A stretch of 12,988 bases of DNA. Origin: Vairimorpha apis BRL 01 (lineage: Eukaryota; Microsporidia; Nosematidae). Positions 1 through 7,567 of the stretch are shown here, piece after piece (positions within the stretch are counted from its first letter, which is position 1; the number at the start of each line of letters is the position of its first letter). The stretch lies in the NCBI GenBank assembly GCA_000447185.1, contig KE647183.1:1768-14755 (forward strand). The letters are read 5' to 3'. Under the pieces are notes generated by a model that had not been told where the DNA came from, did no database searches, and saw nothing but the letters and a program-made list of their open reading frames with translations. Position numbers and translations under genes: made by a program.

Positions 1-328
1 AAATAATTTAGTTTTATCAAATTTTTTTTGTAAATCATTAAAATACCTTTAAATTTTGTTTTTATAAATATTGTTTATAATAAATTCAAATTTTTAAAAC
101 TTTAAAAGTATAAATTTTAATAATTATAATAGAATAAGAGCTTTTATATTTTCTCAATTACTTTTTTTAATTAAATTTATCTTATTGTATTATATCTTTT
201 AACATATATAATTTACATCAAAATCAACTGAAGCTGATTTCATAAATTTCGTAAATATATAAACATAAAAATATTTTTTAATATTTATCTAAATTTTATA
301 TACTATTCCAAAAATACCAAAAAATAAA
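1..328. other. A+T-rich non-coding spacer, window start
   Basis: No convincing gene is visible. On the minus strand there is a short open stretch whose last 14 codons (from an ATG near 250) read MKSASVDFDVNYIC before a stop. It has no CCC signal and is too short to support. The segment would hold the 3' flank of the J-domain gene, which ends at 329. Confidence 0.6.
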
Positions 329-541
329 TTATTTTTTATTTGTTAAAAAATAATAAGCTTCATTTATTTTACTACAAATATAAGGAGATCCTCCGATATC
401 AGGATGATTAATTTTTATTAAATGTTTAAATCTTGAATAAATATCATCTGTCTTTTTAATATCTAATATTTGACATGCTTCTTTCATATCCATTGTTTTG
501 TTGAATCCAAAAAAACGTTTTTTTATAAATTTAGATAACAT
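329..541 (-). CDS. PAM18: Pam18/Tim14-type J-domain protein, anchor-less
   Basis: This is probably the J-protein of the import motor that stimulates mitochondrial (here mitosomal) Hsp70 at the inner membrane. The 70 residues are almost only a J-domain. MKEACQILDI (19-28) matches the start of the Pam18 helix I region, the HPD triad is at 46-48, and GGSPY followed by KINEA (50-62) is the signature of Pam18/DNAJC19 rather than of general DnaJ proteins. The N-terminus (LSKFIKKRFF, 2-11) is basic and aromatic. It matches only the linker before the J-domain in the family, so the usual transmembrane anchor is absent. The start is fixed by an in-frame TAG immediately upstream (548-550) and a GCC triplet 4 nt before the ATG. 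Yeast and human relatives are longer (over 110 residues) because of the anchor. Family assignment is strong; mitosomal location is inferred. Confidence 0.85.
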   Translation of the reverse strand: MLSKFIKKRFFGFNKTMDMKEACQILDIKKTDDIYSRFKHLIKINHPDIGGSPYICSKINEAYYFLTNKK

Positions 542-545
542 TTTA

Positions 546-548
546 GGC
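546..548 (-). promoter_or_regulatory. GCC variant of the CCC start signal
   Basis: On the minus strand the J-domain gene is preceded by GCC, then TAAA, then the ATG. The spacing and the TAAA are the same as for ERD2 at the other end of the window (CCC-TAAA-ATG). C-rich triplets next to start codons are a known microsporidian transcription/start signal. Here one C is replaced by G. Confidence 0.5.
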
Positions 549-550
549 TA

Positions 551-1489
551 AAAAAATAAAATTTTGTTTAGGAAAAATTAGTATGTACAATATTTTTTAT
601 TAAACTAAGATATAATAAATAAATATTTTATTTATTTATTTGTATAAAATTTATAAATTATATTATAATTTTTTAAAAAAATTTAAACATATAAATATTT
701 CTGTAAATTACTATTTAAGTTAGTATTTTTATTTTATAATGTTATATATTTGAATAATTCTAACCCCTCATTATGATAAATAAAGACAAATAATATATTC
801 TTAAACAATTTCATATATTCTGTTAATATATAAAATAGATATTTTTTGTAAACTTTTTGATATATGTTTATTTGTATATTTTTGAATGTATAATTGATAT
901 AGTTTATATAATTATTTAAACATTTACTTGTTAAAATACAGTTTTATTATATTTAAACTATGAACAAATAAAATTTATATTAGTGAGAAAATTATTCATT
1001 TTTACAGATACAATTCTAAAAATTTAAAAATTATGAAATAAATTAAATATAAATAGTACAATTAAAACTATTTTAAAAAAATGAAACATTAATAATTAAA
1101 AAAAAATTATTAAATATTCTGTAAATAAAATAAATTTTTTTTTATATCGGACTAAAGTTTTTATTTTGCTTTACTTATGATAAATAATTAAATTAATATA
1201 TATTTAATTATACATAAATTTAAAATCTTCAAATTGATGTATATAAGTTTAATCTATACTATAATTTAATTAATGTTAAAATATAGCATATATCTAAAAA
1301 TAAAATTTTTATTTTTATATTTTAAATACGCCAAATATTTTTTCTTTTTTAAGTAATCGTTTATTTTTGATGTAAATCAGTTAAAAAGTATGATTGTAAA
1401 AACAAAATATTAAATAATTATTTTTGATTTAAAATTGATAGAGAAATGTAAACTTTACAATTGTTTTAACATTAAATTATTAATTTTGA
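551..1489. other. Long A+T-rich spacer without a supported gene
   Basis: About 940 bases with dense stops in all frames and almost no G+C. The only local irregularity is CCCC at 764-767, followed by an ATG at 773 that opens just six codons before a stop. No RNA gene was recognised. It separates the 5' end of the J-domain gene from the 3' end of the leucine-rich-repeat gene. Confidence 0.6.
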
Positions 1490-2581
1490 TTAAAAAAAAT
1501 TTTTACTAAATGTTTCTAAACCAATATAATCTTCATAATCATCTTTGTACATATTTTCTGTTTCTAATATTATTTTAAAATTTTTTTTCTTAATTTTTAA
1601 AATAGATTTATGAATACGATGGAGTTTAAAACCATTTAATTGCAAAAAGGATAAATTTTTTAAATTAGAAAAATCAAAATTTAAATTTCCATCTGAGATT
1701 ATAAAATCATTAAAATTATTATCACGTTTAAGAATTAGACTTACAAGATTTGATAAATTTGAAATTGATTGAGGTATTTCATTTAAATTATGATCAGTTA
1801 AAATTAACTCTTTTAGATTTTTTAACTTACTAAAAGATTCAGGTAAAAAACATAGTGGATTACCATTCATAAAAAGTTTCTCTAATTTATTTAGATTTCC
1901 AATTGATGTAGGTAAAGTTGTTATATTTTGATAGTTAATATTTAATATTGTTAAATTTTTTAATAAACCTATTTCTTCAGGTAAAAAGTCAATACAATTA
2001 TTAACCTCATGCATTAAATCATAATTATGTTCTTTTATAGAATCATATTTATAAATTTTATTTCTAATAGTAATTTCAAGTTTTTCTAAATTTAAAAATT
2101 CTCCTTCTTCAAAAAGTAAATTTCTAACTTCATCTTGTGGTGTTTTTATTGGTCTTCCATTTTGATCGTGTAAAATACTTCTTACGCTTTTATCATTAAA
2201 AATACTTAATTCTTTTAAATTTATAAGATTTTTAATGCTGCTATTAATTTCATTTAAAGTATAACTTCCAAATGTCAATTCTTTTAATTTTGGTAATTTA
2301 CCGATTTTATCTGATATTTTTGATAGATTTTTAGAAATGATAAAAATTTTCTCCACATTTTTATAGTGATAAATTTCTTCAGGTATTTCTTCTAGTTTAT
2401 TTCCAATATAAAATATATTTTGTATTTTAGATTTTTGTATTTTTGTGTTTGTCCAATCATTTTTATCATTACTTCTTATATATAAATCAAATCCAAACGA
2501 AAAATGATTTGATTCTTCCTGTTTAATTATCAAATCTGAATCTAATGAACAATTAATAAATAAAAATGCTAGATAAAACAT
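1490..2581 (-). CDS. Leucine-rich-repeat protein, probably secreted
   Basis: A 363-residue protein with two blocks of leucine-rich repeats. Block one covers about residues 50-125 (for example LEEIPEEI at 63-70 and LPKLKELTF at 96-104). Block two covers about 198-330 (LPEEIGLLKNLTILNI at 200-215, LPTSIGNLNKLEKL at 223-236, LPESFSKLKNLKEL at 246-259, IPQSISNLSNLVSL at 269-282). The unit is about 23 residues with LP..I..L..L..L, like the plant PIRL and animal Shoc2 type, and would form a curved protein-binding surface. The N-terminus FYLAFLFINCS is hydrophobic and could be a short signal peptide cleaved near residues 12-14, although it lacks a basic n-region. An in-frame TAA abuts the CCC before the ATG, so the start is secure. 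Microsporidia carry expanded LRR families, some secreted. The partner is unknown. Confidence 0.85.
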   Translation of the reverse strand: MFYLAFLFINCSLDSDLIIKQEESNHFSFGFDLYIRSNDKNDWTNTKIQKSKIQNIFYIGNKLEEIPEEIYHYKNVEKIFIISKNLSKISDKIGKLPKLKELTFGSYTLNEINSSIKNLINLKELSIFNDKSVRSILHDQNGRPIKTPQDEVRNLLFEEGEFLNLEKLEITIRNKIYKYDSIKEHNYDLMHEVNNCIDFLPEEIGLLKNLTILNINYQNITTLPTSIGNLNKLEKLFMNGNPLCFLPESFSKLKNLKELILTDHNLNEIPQSISNLSNLVSLILKRDNNFNDFIISDGNLNFDFSNLKNLSFLQLNGFKLHRIHKSILKIKKKNFKIILETENMYKDDYEDYIGLETFSKNFF

Positions 2582-2584
2582 GGG
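2582..2584 (-). promoter_or_regulatory. CCC start signal abutting the LRR gene ATG
   Basis: On the minus strand the sequence reads TAACCCATG, with CCC directly touching the start codon. The membrane-protein gene at 6270 has the same zero-spacing arrangement. Such close placement implies a very short or nearly absent 5' untranslated leader. Confidence 0.6.
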
Positions 2585-4237
2585 TTATTATATTTTTGCA
2601 CTTTTTTATATGTTAATATATGTATTAATTTTATATAATTTAAATATTTTTTTTGATATATTAATGTCAAATATAAATATAAAATAATCTTACAAATATT
2701 AATAAAATTTTTATTATTCATAACAATAATAACTATAAAATTGATATATTATACATAGTATTTTTATTTTAATAAATCTTAAAAAAATATATTTATAATT
2801 TAATTTATCAAAAAAATATGATTTGATTTTTTAAATATTATATAAAAAATATATTATTTTTATAGTCTTTGATTAATAGATGTTTTGTTATTATGAAAAT
2901 CAAACTTTTTATTTAAATAACAGATATAAAAAAATTAATATATATTTTGTAATTAATTATATATTGATATAAATATTTTTTTCATCTTTACAATATTTTT
3001 ATTATAATGTATTTTAATTAAATAAGTGTAGTTTGTATAATTAAATATATATACTTTTAATTTTATATAATAATCTAATTGAAAACTCGATTGAAATATA
3101 TTATTATTAAATTTTTAAATTTTAAATAATATTTTAATATTAATATTATTAATAATTGAATATTATTTAAAAATGTAGGTTAAATTTTTTCTATGTTAGA
3201 AATCTATTTTTGCAAGTTTTTTAAATATAATTTACATTTAAAAAAATATTATAATATATTTTTATTAATATTTTACTTTAATAATAAACAAGTTAATTTA
3301 AAATTTAAACAATATATTGTAGGATTACAAACAATATTAAATTAAAATTTTAGCAATATTTATAATTTTCATATTCAAAAAATATGTTTATTGGTTATTT
3401 TGATCATTAATATTCGTTTTTATTAGCATTCCTATTTAGTCTTTATTACATATGGTTTCAACGTAAAACCTTTGTTTTATTATCTTTGAGATTTTTTGTT
3501 TTATTTAAGTTGATTTTAGTCACCCATATAATATAATTTCTCATATGTTTAACATTTACTGATTCCTTCAACACAATATTCAAATATTTCTTATGGCTCA
3601 TTCTACTCAAATTCTCGTTTCGTTTTTTATAAATACTTTAAAGTTTTTTTGAGTACTATAGATTGTTAATTTCAATAAATCTATAAATTATTATATATTT
3701 TAAAGAATAATATAATTCACAATTATATTTAAAATACAGTTAATTAAATAAAATATAAGATTATTAAACGTAAAACTATATTTAATTTTAATGTTAAATC
3801 AATTGTACTATCTTTTAAAAAATATTTCTATTAATATATATTTTTTATTTAAGTATAAAATTTTTTTTGATGAAATTGATATATTAACAAGTCTGTAATA
3901 TCATATCATATACATAATTATTTATAATTTCTATGTGTAAAGATTTTATATTAATTCTAAACAAAAATTTTAACGATATAAAATAATTATATTTAATCTT
4001 TAACTTTTTTATTTTATAATCTGATGTTTTTCAAAAAAATAGAAATTAATTTAAAAACAGAAGCTGCAAGATAAAAATGTTGTTATTTTATTAAAGATAT
4101 ATTTTTAAAAATTTATAATTAACAACATATATATATTTAAATGCTAATAACTATATTATTATTCATAAAACCAAAGTTATATGATTAAACTAAAAATATA
4201 TAAATTTTTTTATTTTTAAAAAAAATAATCTTTTTTT
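2585..4237. other. Long A+T-rich spacer with a G+C-richer island
   Basis: About 1.65 kb without an intact gene. Most is roughly 90% A+T with simple AT words. Positions 3120-3133 and 3159-3172 form a perfect 14-bp inverted repeat with a 25-nt loop, weak evidence of anything in such biased sequence. The exception is 3390-3660, listed separately, where G+C rises to about 23%. Confidence 0.6.
3458..3601 (-). pseudogene. Possible decayed coding remnant (47-codon frame)
   Basis: Within a G+C-richer island (3421-3660 is about 23% G+C by hand count; neighbouring lines are near 5-10%) the minus strand has a 47-codon frame beginning MSHKKYLNIVLKES. The same frame stays coding-like upstream of a TGA (KNFKVFIKNETRI before the stop) and continues downstream past several stops. 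No CCC signal precedes the ATG. I do not recognise a family. It could be the relic of a transposable element or an old gene. The base composition is the main evidence and the strand is not certain. Confidence 0.25.
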
Positions 4238-4246
4238 ATTGATGAT
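4233..4246 (+). repeat. Left copy of 14-bp direct repeat, candidate TSD
   Basis: TTTTTATTGATGAT here recurs exactly at 4674-4687, on the other side of the retroelement fragment. This is the expected arrangement for a target-site duplication made by a non-LTR retrotransposon. The repeat is A+T-rich, so chance identity cannot be excluded, and it overlaps the first codons that read as retroelement protein. Confidence 0.4.
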
Positions 4247-4603
4247 GCAATAGATAAAAAATCTAGGGAAATTCCTATAGTTGAAATAGGTGTCACATCC
4301 ATTGACAACCTTCAACTAGTAGAGACAGAAAAATTAAGAAAATACTATATGTTAGCTAATGAGCTAGGTTTAATACACGTGTGTAAAACAAAGATAATTC
4401 CATATGTGCTAACATGGGATGGTATAGTCACTAAATACCACGCAAAATACAGAAAAATGCTAGAAATCTTAGACCGAATCGAAGCATATAACCAATCAGT
4501 AACCCTTAAAAAAACTTTAGAGAGTGTGTCGATGGAGTACAGAAGAGGAGGCGATTTAATATTAGCGGAGAACGAGAGGAACGAAAACTTACATACTAAG
4601 TGA
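4238..4603 (+). pseudogene. C-terminal restriction-like endonuclease of a LINE
   Basis: A frame open from 4229, stop at 4601-4603, reads as the end of a retrotransposon protein. An acidic strand (IVEIGVTS) precedes a helix with TEKLRKYYMLANELGL, then a basic strand KTKIIPYVLTWDGIV. This order (VEI/V-T, E-K..KY..LA.EL, then K.IPYV and a G.V strand) matches the restriction-like endonuclease domain at the C-terminus of R2/NeSL-type site-specific LINEs. There the acidic residue and the lysines belong to the PD-(D/E)XK nuclease core. The reverse transcriptase and the PD half of the motif are missing because the copy is truncated. The frame has no internal stop, yet it cannot be a functional gene. 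An ATG at 4349 would give 84 residues, but that codon is internal. No CCC signal is present. Family placement is from memory of motifs. Confidence 0.6.
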
Positions 4604-4624
4604 ACTCTTTTGATACGGAAGCGG

Positions 4625-4642
4625 AAAAAAAATAATAATAAT
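4625..4642 (+). repeat. A8 plus (AAT)n tail of the retroelement
   Basis: Eight A followed by about four AAT units come directly after the last G+C-rich bases (ACGGAAGCGG at 4615-4624). This marks the likely 3' terminus of the inserted element. Simple A-rich tails of this type result from target-primed reverse transcription. Confidence 0.5.
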
Positions 4643-4673
4643 AGAATAATGAAATTAAATCATAAACAAAAAG

Positions 4674-4687
4674 TTTTTATTGATGAT
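4674..4687 (+). repeat. Right copy of 14-bp direct repeat, candidate TSD
   Basis: Exact second copy of TTTTTATTGATGAT, 441 nt downstream of the first. It supports insertion of the retroelement fragment at this site. Confidence 0.4.
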
Positions 4688-6266
4688 AATAAAAATAAAA
4701 AATTTTATTCTTATTTATTTTATTATTTGAAATATTTTAAACAAAATAAATTTATTTTAATTTTTTTATATCTTAAAAAAACTGTAATGATAAAATACGT
4801 AAACAGAAAATAATATATGTATAAAAAAATCATTATAATTATAATTTTAAATATTTAGTTTTTATATTAGAATAAAATAGATTATATAATTATGTAAAAA
4901 ATAATAAAAACTTTTACAAAAATACTATAAAGTATTTTATTTAAACTAAATTGTTTTAAAGATTAAATCCATTAAATAATTTTAAATAAAAAATAATATT
5001 AATAAAAATAAAATTGAATATTTTTATTTATATATTACAATAAATTTTTTTAATTATTAGATATAATAACAAGTTAGCTTCACAATTATTTGTTTAACTT
5101 ATTTTTCTATAAAATATATAAGTCATATAACAAAATATTAAGTTATATAATATTTGAATAAGAAAAGTAAAATTAATTACTAAATATATTTGATCTTTGT
5201 ATATAAATTTTTTATTTTTTATAATCTTCAACTTTTATTTTGTAATTTCGAACTTTCTAAAAAAAATAAATTATGTTTTTAAATAAAAATTTGCTTGTAG
5301 ATATAACATTAAAATTAAATATTTATGTTTTAGAAAATTTAGTAAGTTTATTTACTTTATTTTTTTTAAAAATATTTTATTTAAAAAGATACGTATAGTC
5401 TAACACTTATCAAATTTTTTCTAAACTAAATTTTATAAATCTTTAAACTTATTATTATTCCAATAATTTATATATGAGTTTAATAAATTTTTAAAATAGT
5501 TATATTTAATTTATTAAAATATGTTCTAAATATATAAAAAATAAAATTTTAAATTTTCAATTTTATTATAAGAAATTCAAAATAAATATATTTTTTCTTT
5601 ATTTATATTATTTAACTAAATCTTGTACATAAATTAGATTGTAATACATAACTTATCTTTGACTTAATATTTCTATTTTAACTATTATCTAAAACAAATC
5701 TAAAACACAATTTTTTTAATAATTTTTATAATTTTAGTAAATTTTTTATTTTTTAAAAATATTTTCAATTGATTTTTATTATAAAAACGTGTAAAAAACA
5801 TCATATAATAATATAATTAAATGTATAAATCTAAAAATATTAAATATAATTTATAATTCTCAATGATATATTTATTTATATTTCATGATTTGATTTTTTT
5901 CAAATATAATTGATTCCTTAATTTTATGTATTTTTTAATTTAATAATTGATTTTAATAAAATTCCGTCATTTAATTTTGATATTACATTTTGTTCTTATA
6001 CCTATCATTTATAATTTTCAAAACTATTTAGAAATAAATGTAATAATATAAAGCTATATACAAATACTTGTATCTTTTTATTAATTTTATATTAACAATT
6101 ATACATTTAGTACACTATAAATAATATTGTTAAGTACGAAAAATTAATAAAATTCCTGTTTTAGATCATATAATGTCTATTTAATGTTTTTTATGTATAT
6201 CTTTAATTTAACATGTAATGAAATATGATTTGTTAAATATTGAAAAAACAATTTGATTATAGCATA
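4688..6266. other. Long A+T-rich spacer
   Basis: Nearly 1.6 kb without a supported gene. Small open frames exist, such as the one running to 4813, but they lack the CCC signal and consist of the Lys/Asn/Phe/Tyr/Leu codons expected from random A+T-rich sequence. No RNA gene or repeat array was recognised. Confidence 0.6.
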
Positions 6267-6269
6267 CCC
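6267..6269 (+). promoter_or_regulatory. CCC start signal fixing the ATG at 6270
   Basis: The plus strand reads ATACCCATG, with CCC touching the ATG at 6270. The open frame extends ten codons further up to 6240, but only as a TTG codon just after a stop. The CCC triplet therefore selects 6270 as the true start. The LRR gene has the identical zero-spacing arrangement. Confidence 0.65.
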
Positions 6270-6806
6270 ATGAAATTATTTAGTATGCTTATAATGTTAT
6301 CGGTTATAATTGTTTTAACTTTAACAGAAATAGCATTAGATTGTTCTATGTTTACAGATAGTAAATTTATAAAACCATTATTATTAGTTTCTTTCATTAT
6401 TTTTTTTGTCTTGCATTTTTTAAAGAAAGTTAGTAAATTAATAATTTATATTTATAATTTATATATTATATCATTTATTTATATTTTGTGGCATAATAGA
6501 GTAATAGTTAATAAATTTATTATTTTGAATGAAAATAATGCAATTAGATTAATTAAAGATGATGTTAGTGTATTTTTTATAATTTCACCTAATAAAATTC
6601 AAAATATAAATACTAACAATACTACTGATGATTTTCTTTATCTTGTTAAAAGTAAAATTAAAGCCAGATTACAAAATGAAGAATTAAATATTTATTATGA
6701 TTTTACAAAAATGAATATATACAAACGAAAAGATATGTTAAAATTTGATAAATTTTTAAATTCAATTTATTTTTCTAAATTTGGTAAAAAAATCAATTTT
6801 TTTTAG
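6270..6806 (+). CDS. Multi-pass membrane protein, N-terminal part of split gene
   Basis: A 178-residue frame from the ATG at 6270. Residues 4-22 (FSMLIMLSVIIVLTLTEIA), about 35-52 and about 55-77 are strongly hydrophobic, giving two to three predicted membrane segments; the first could double as a signal anchor. From residue 80 the chain becomes mixed and lysine-rich, ending at a TAG directly after a run of eight T. The overlapping downstream frame continues open from this exact point to 7567 with matching composition, so this is very likely the first part of one protein of roughly 430 residues. No family is recognised. The upstream TTG at 6240 is not a credible start. Confidence 0.7.
   Translation: MKLFSMLIMLSVIIVLTLTEIALDCSMFTDSKFIKPLLLVSFIIFFVLHFLKKVSKLIIYIYNLYIISFIYILWHNRVIVNKFIILNENNAIRLIKDDVSVFFIISPNKIQNINTNNTTDDFLYLVKSKIKARLQNEELNIYYDFTKMNIYKRKDMLKFDKFLNSIYFSKFGKKINFF
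6797..6804 (+). other. T8 run at the frameshift junction
   Basis: Eight consecutive T end at the first base of the TAG that closes the upstream frame. The downstream frame is closed by a TAA at 6785-6787 and open from 6788. The shift must therefore lie between about 6785 and 6806, and the T run is the obvious site. One extra T, or a -1 slip of ribosome or polymerase on UUUUUUU, would join the frames. A lost T in assembly, or a true mutation, is the simpler explanation. Confidence 0.7.
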
Positions 6807-7567
6807 AACTTCCATTTATAAAAATAAAAAATTTTAATTACAACAAAATAAACTTCCAATATAATAAAAATGATGTTGATAATTTAGATAATTTTAAAAA
6901 TAAAATTTATGTTGGTAATAAAGAAGAAAAAATAAATGATTTAAGAAACAATAATTTTAATGAAAACAAAAAACAGTATAAATCAAAAAATACACACAAA
7001 ATGACATCTGAAAATGAAATGTATAATAATACAGCAAATCCGATATTATCACCAAAATTTTATAATTCTAAAACATCATCTCGACCGAAACTATCTATTC
7101 CTATTCCACCTTCATTGCCAAATAATTCAAATCAAAATTCAACTTCCAGTCAAAATTTTTCTATTCCTATTCCACCTCCATTGCCAAATAATTCAAATCA
7201 CAATTCAACTACTGGTCAAAATTTTTCTATTCCTATTCCACCTCCATTGCCAAATAATTCAAATCACAATTCAACTACTGGTCAAAATTTTTCTATTCTT
7301 AGCCCTCCTTCATCACCAAATAATTTTACTTTCAATCCTACATCGCTTCAAAAAAATTCAACTCCTATTTCTTCTTCATTACCAAGTAACTTTTCTTTTA
7401 ATCACTCACCATCTATGTCTAATAAAGTTGTAAAATTTAAAAATTTTAAAATTAGAAAAAGCAGTGATACCAGAAATTTTGAAAACGATCCTGGAAAAAT
7501 AGATTTTATGAACGAATTAAAAAATAAATTTAAAGAAATTGAAGAAAATAAGAAAAATAAAAAGTAA
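6803..7567 (+). CDS. Proline-rich repeat protein, C-terminal part of split gene
   Basis: This frame is open without a stop from the T8 junction to 7567, about 254 codons. The first in-frame ATG is at 7001 (188 residues), but it lacks a CCC signal and the 66 codons before it look coding (Asn/Lys-rich, charged). It therefore reads best as the tail of the gene starting at 6270. From 7094 it encodes five 22-residue repeats built on SIPIPPPLPNN and rich in Ser, Thr and Asn. The last 47 residues are basic, with a probable charged helix (MNELKNKFKEIEENKK). IPPPLP-type stretches are the sort of ligand bound by SH3, EVH1 or profilin domains, but no partner is evident. If the tail is exposed, the Ser/Thr could carry O-linked mannose. 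Function is unknown. A separate gene from 7001 is the alternative. Confidence 0.65.
   Translation, partial: LELPFIKIKNFNYNKINFQYNKNDVDNLDNFKNKIYVGNKEEKINDLRNNNFNENKKQYKSKNTHKMTSENEMYNNTANPILSPKFYNSKTSSRPKLSIPIPPSLPNNSNQNSTSSQNFSIPIPPPLPNNSNHNSTTGQNFSIPIPPPLPNNSNHNSTTGQNFSILSPPSSPNNFTFNPTSLQKNSTPISSSLPSNFSFNHSPSMSNKVVKFKNFKIRKSSDTRNFENDPGKIDFMNELKNKFKEIEENKKNKK
7094..7423 (+). repeat. Five tandem 66-bp in-frame coding repeats
   Basis: The units start at 7094, 7160, 7226, 7292 and 7358. Units 2 and 3 are identical over all 66 bases. Unit 1 differs at a few positions, and units 4 and 5 are diverged but keep length, frame and the SxxIxxxxPNN-like pattern. This gradient indicates recent duplication of the middle units. 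The period is a multiple of three, so copy-number change would preserve the frame. Confidence 0.9.

Larger units (their letters stand above)
4238..4673 (+). mobile_element. 5'-truncated non-LTR (LINE) retrotransposon fragment
   Basis: A block with about 35% G+C (119 of 340 bases at 4261-4600) stands out sharply from flanks of roughly 7-15%. It contains the C-terminal end of a retroelement reading frame. This is followed by a short 3' segment and a tail of A8 (4625-4632) running into AAT repeats to about 4642, typical of LINE 3' ends. A 14-bp direct repeat flanks the whole (4233-4246 and 4674-4687). Only the 3' end is present, as in copies made by incomplete reverse transcription. The compositional contrast suggests an insertion that has not yet drifted to the local base bias. 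The exact ends are uncertain: about 30 bases of local-looking sequence lie between the AAT tail and the right repeat. Confidence 0.6.

Noticed and set aside
541..600. Possible intron acceptor before the Pam18-like ATG
   Set aside because: T-rich sequence plus TAG is common at this base composition, and I could not find a plausible donor such as GTAAGT on the minus strand nearby.
3120..3172. Perfect 14-bp inverted repeat with a 25-nt loop
   Set aside because: It consists entirely of A and T in sequence with about 90% A+T, where such palindromes are expected. No gene end or element boundary lies there.
4610..4813. A 67-codon plus-strand frame just after the retroelement fragment
   Set aside because: It starts from TTG inside the element's 3' end, has no CCC signal, runs across the A/AAT tail and the right direct repeat, and has the composition of random A+T-rich sequence.
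7014..7433. A Leu/Ile/Phe-rich frame of 139 codons over the proline repeats
   Set aside because: It is an alternative frame of the 66-bp repeats. The repeat-based frame has the coherent proline-rich product and continues beyond the repeats in both directions.
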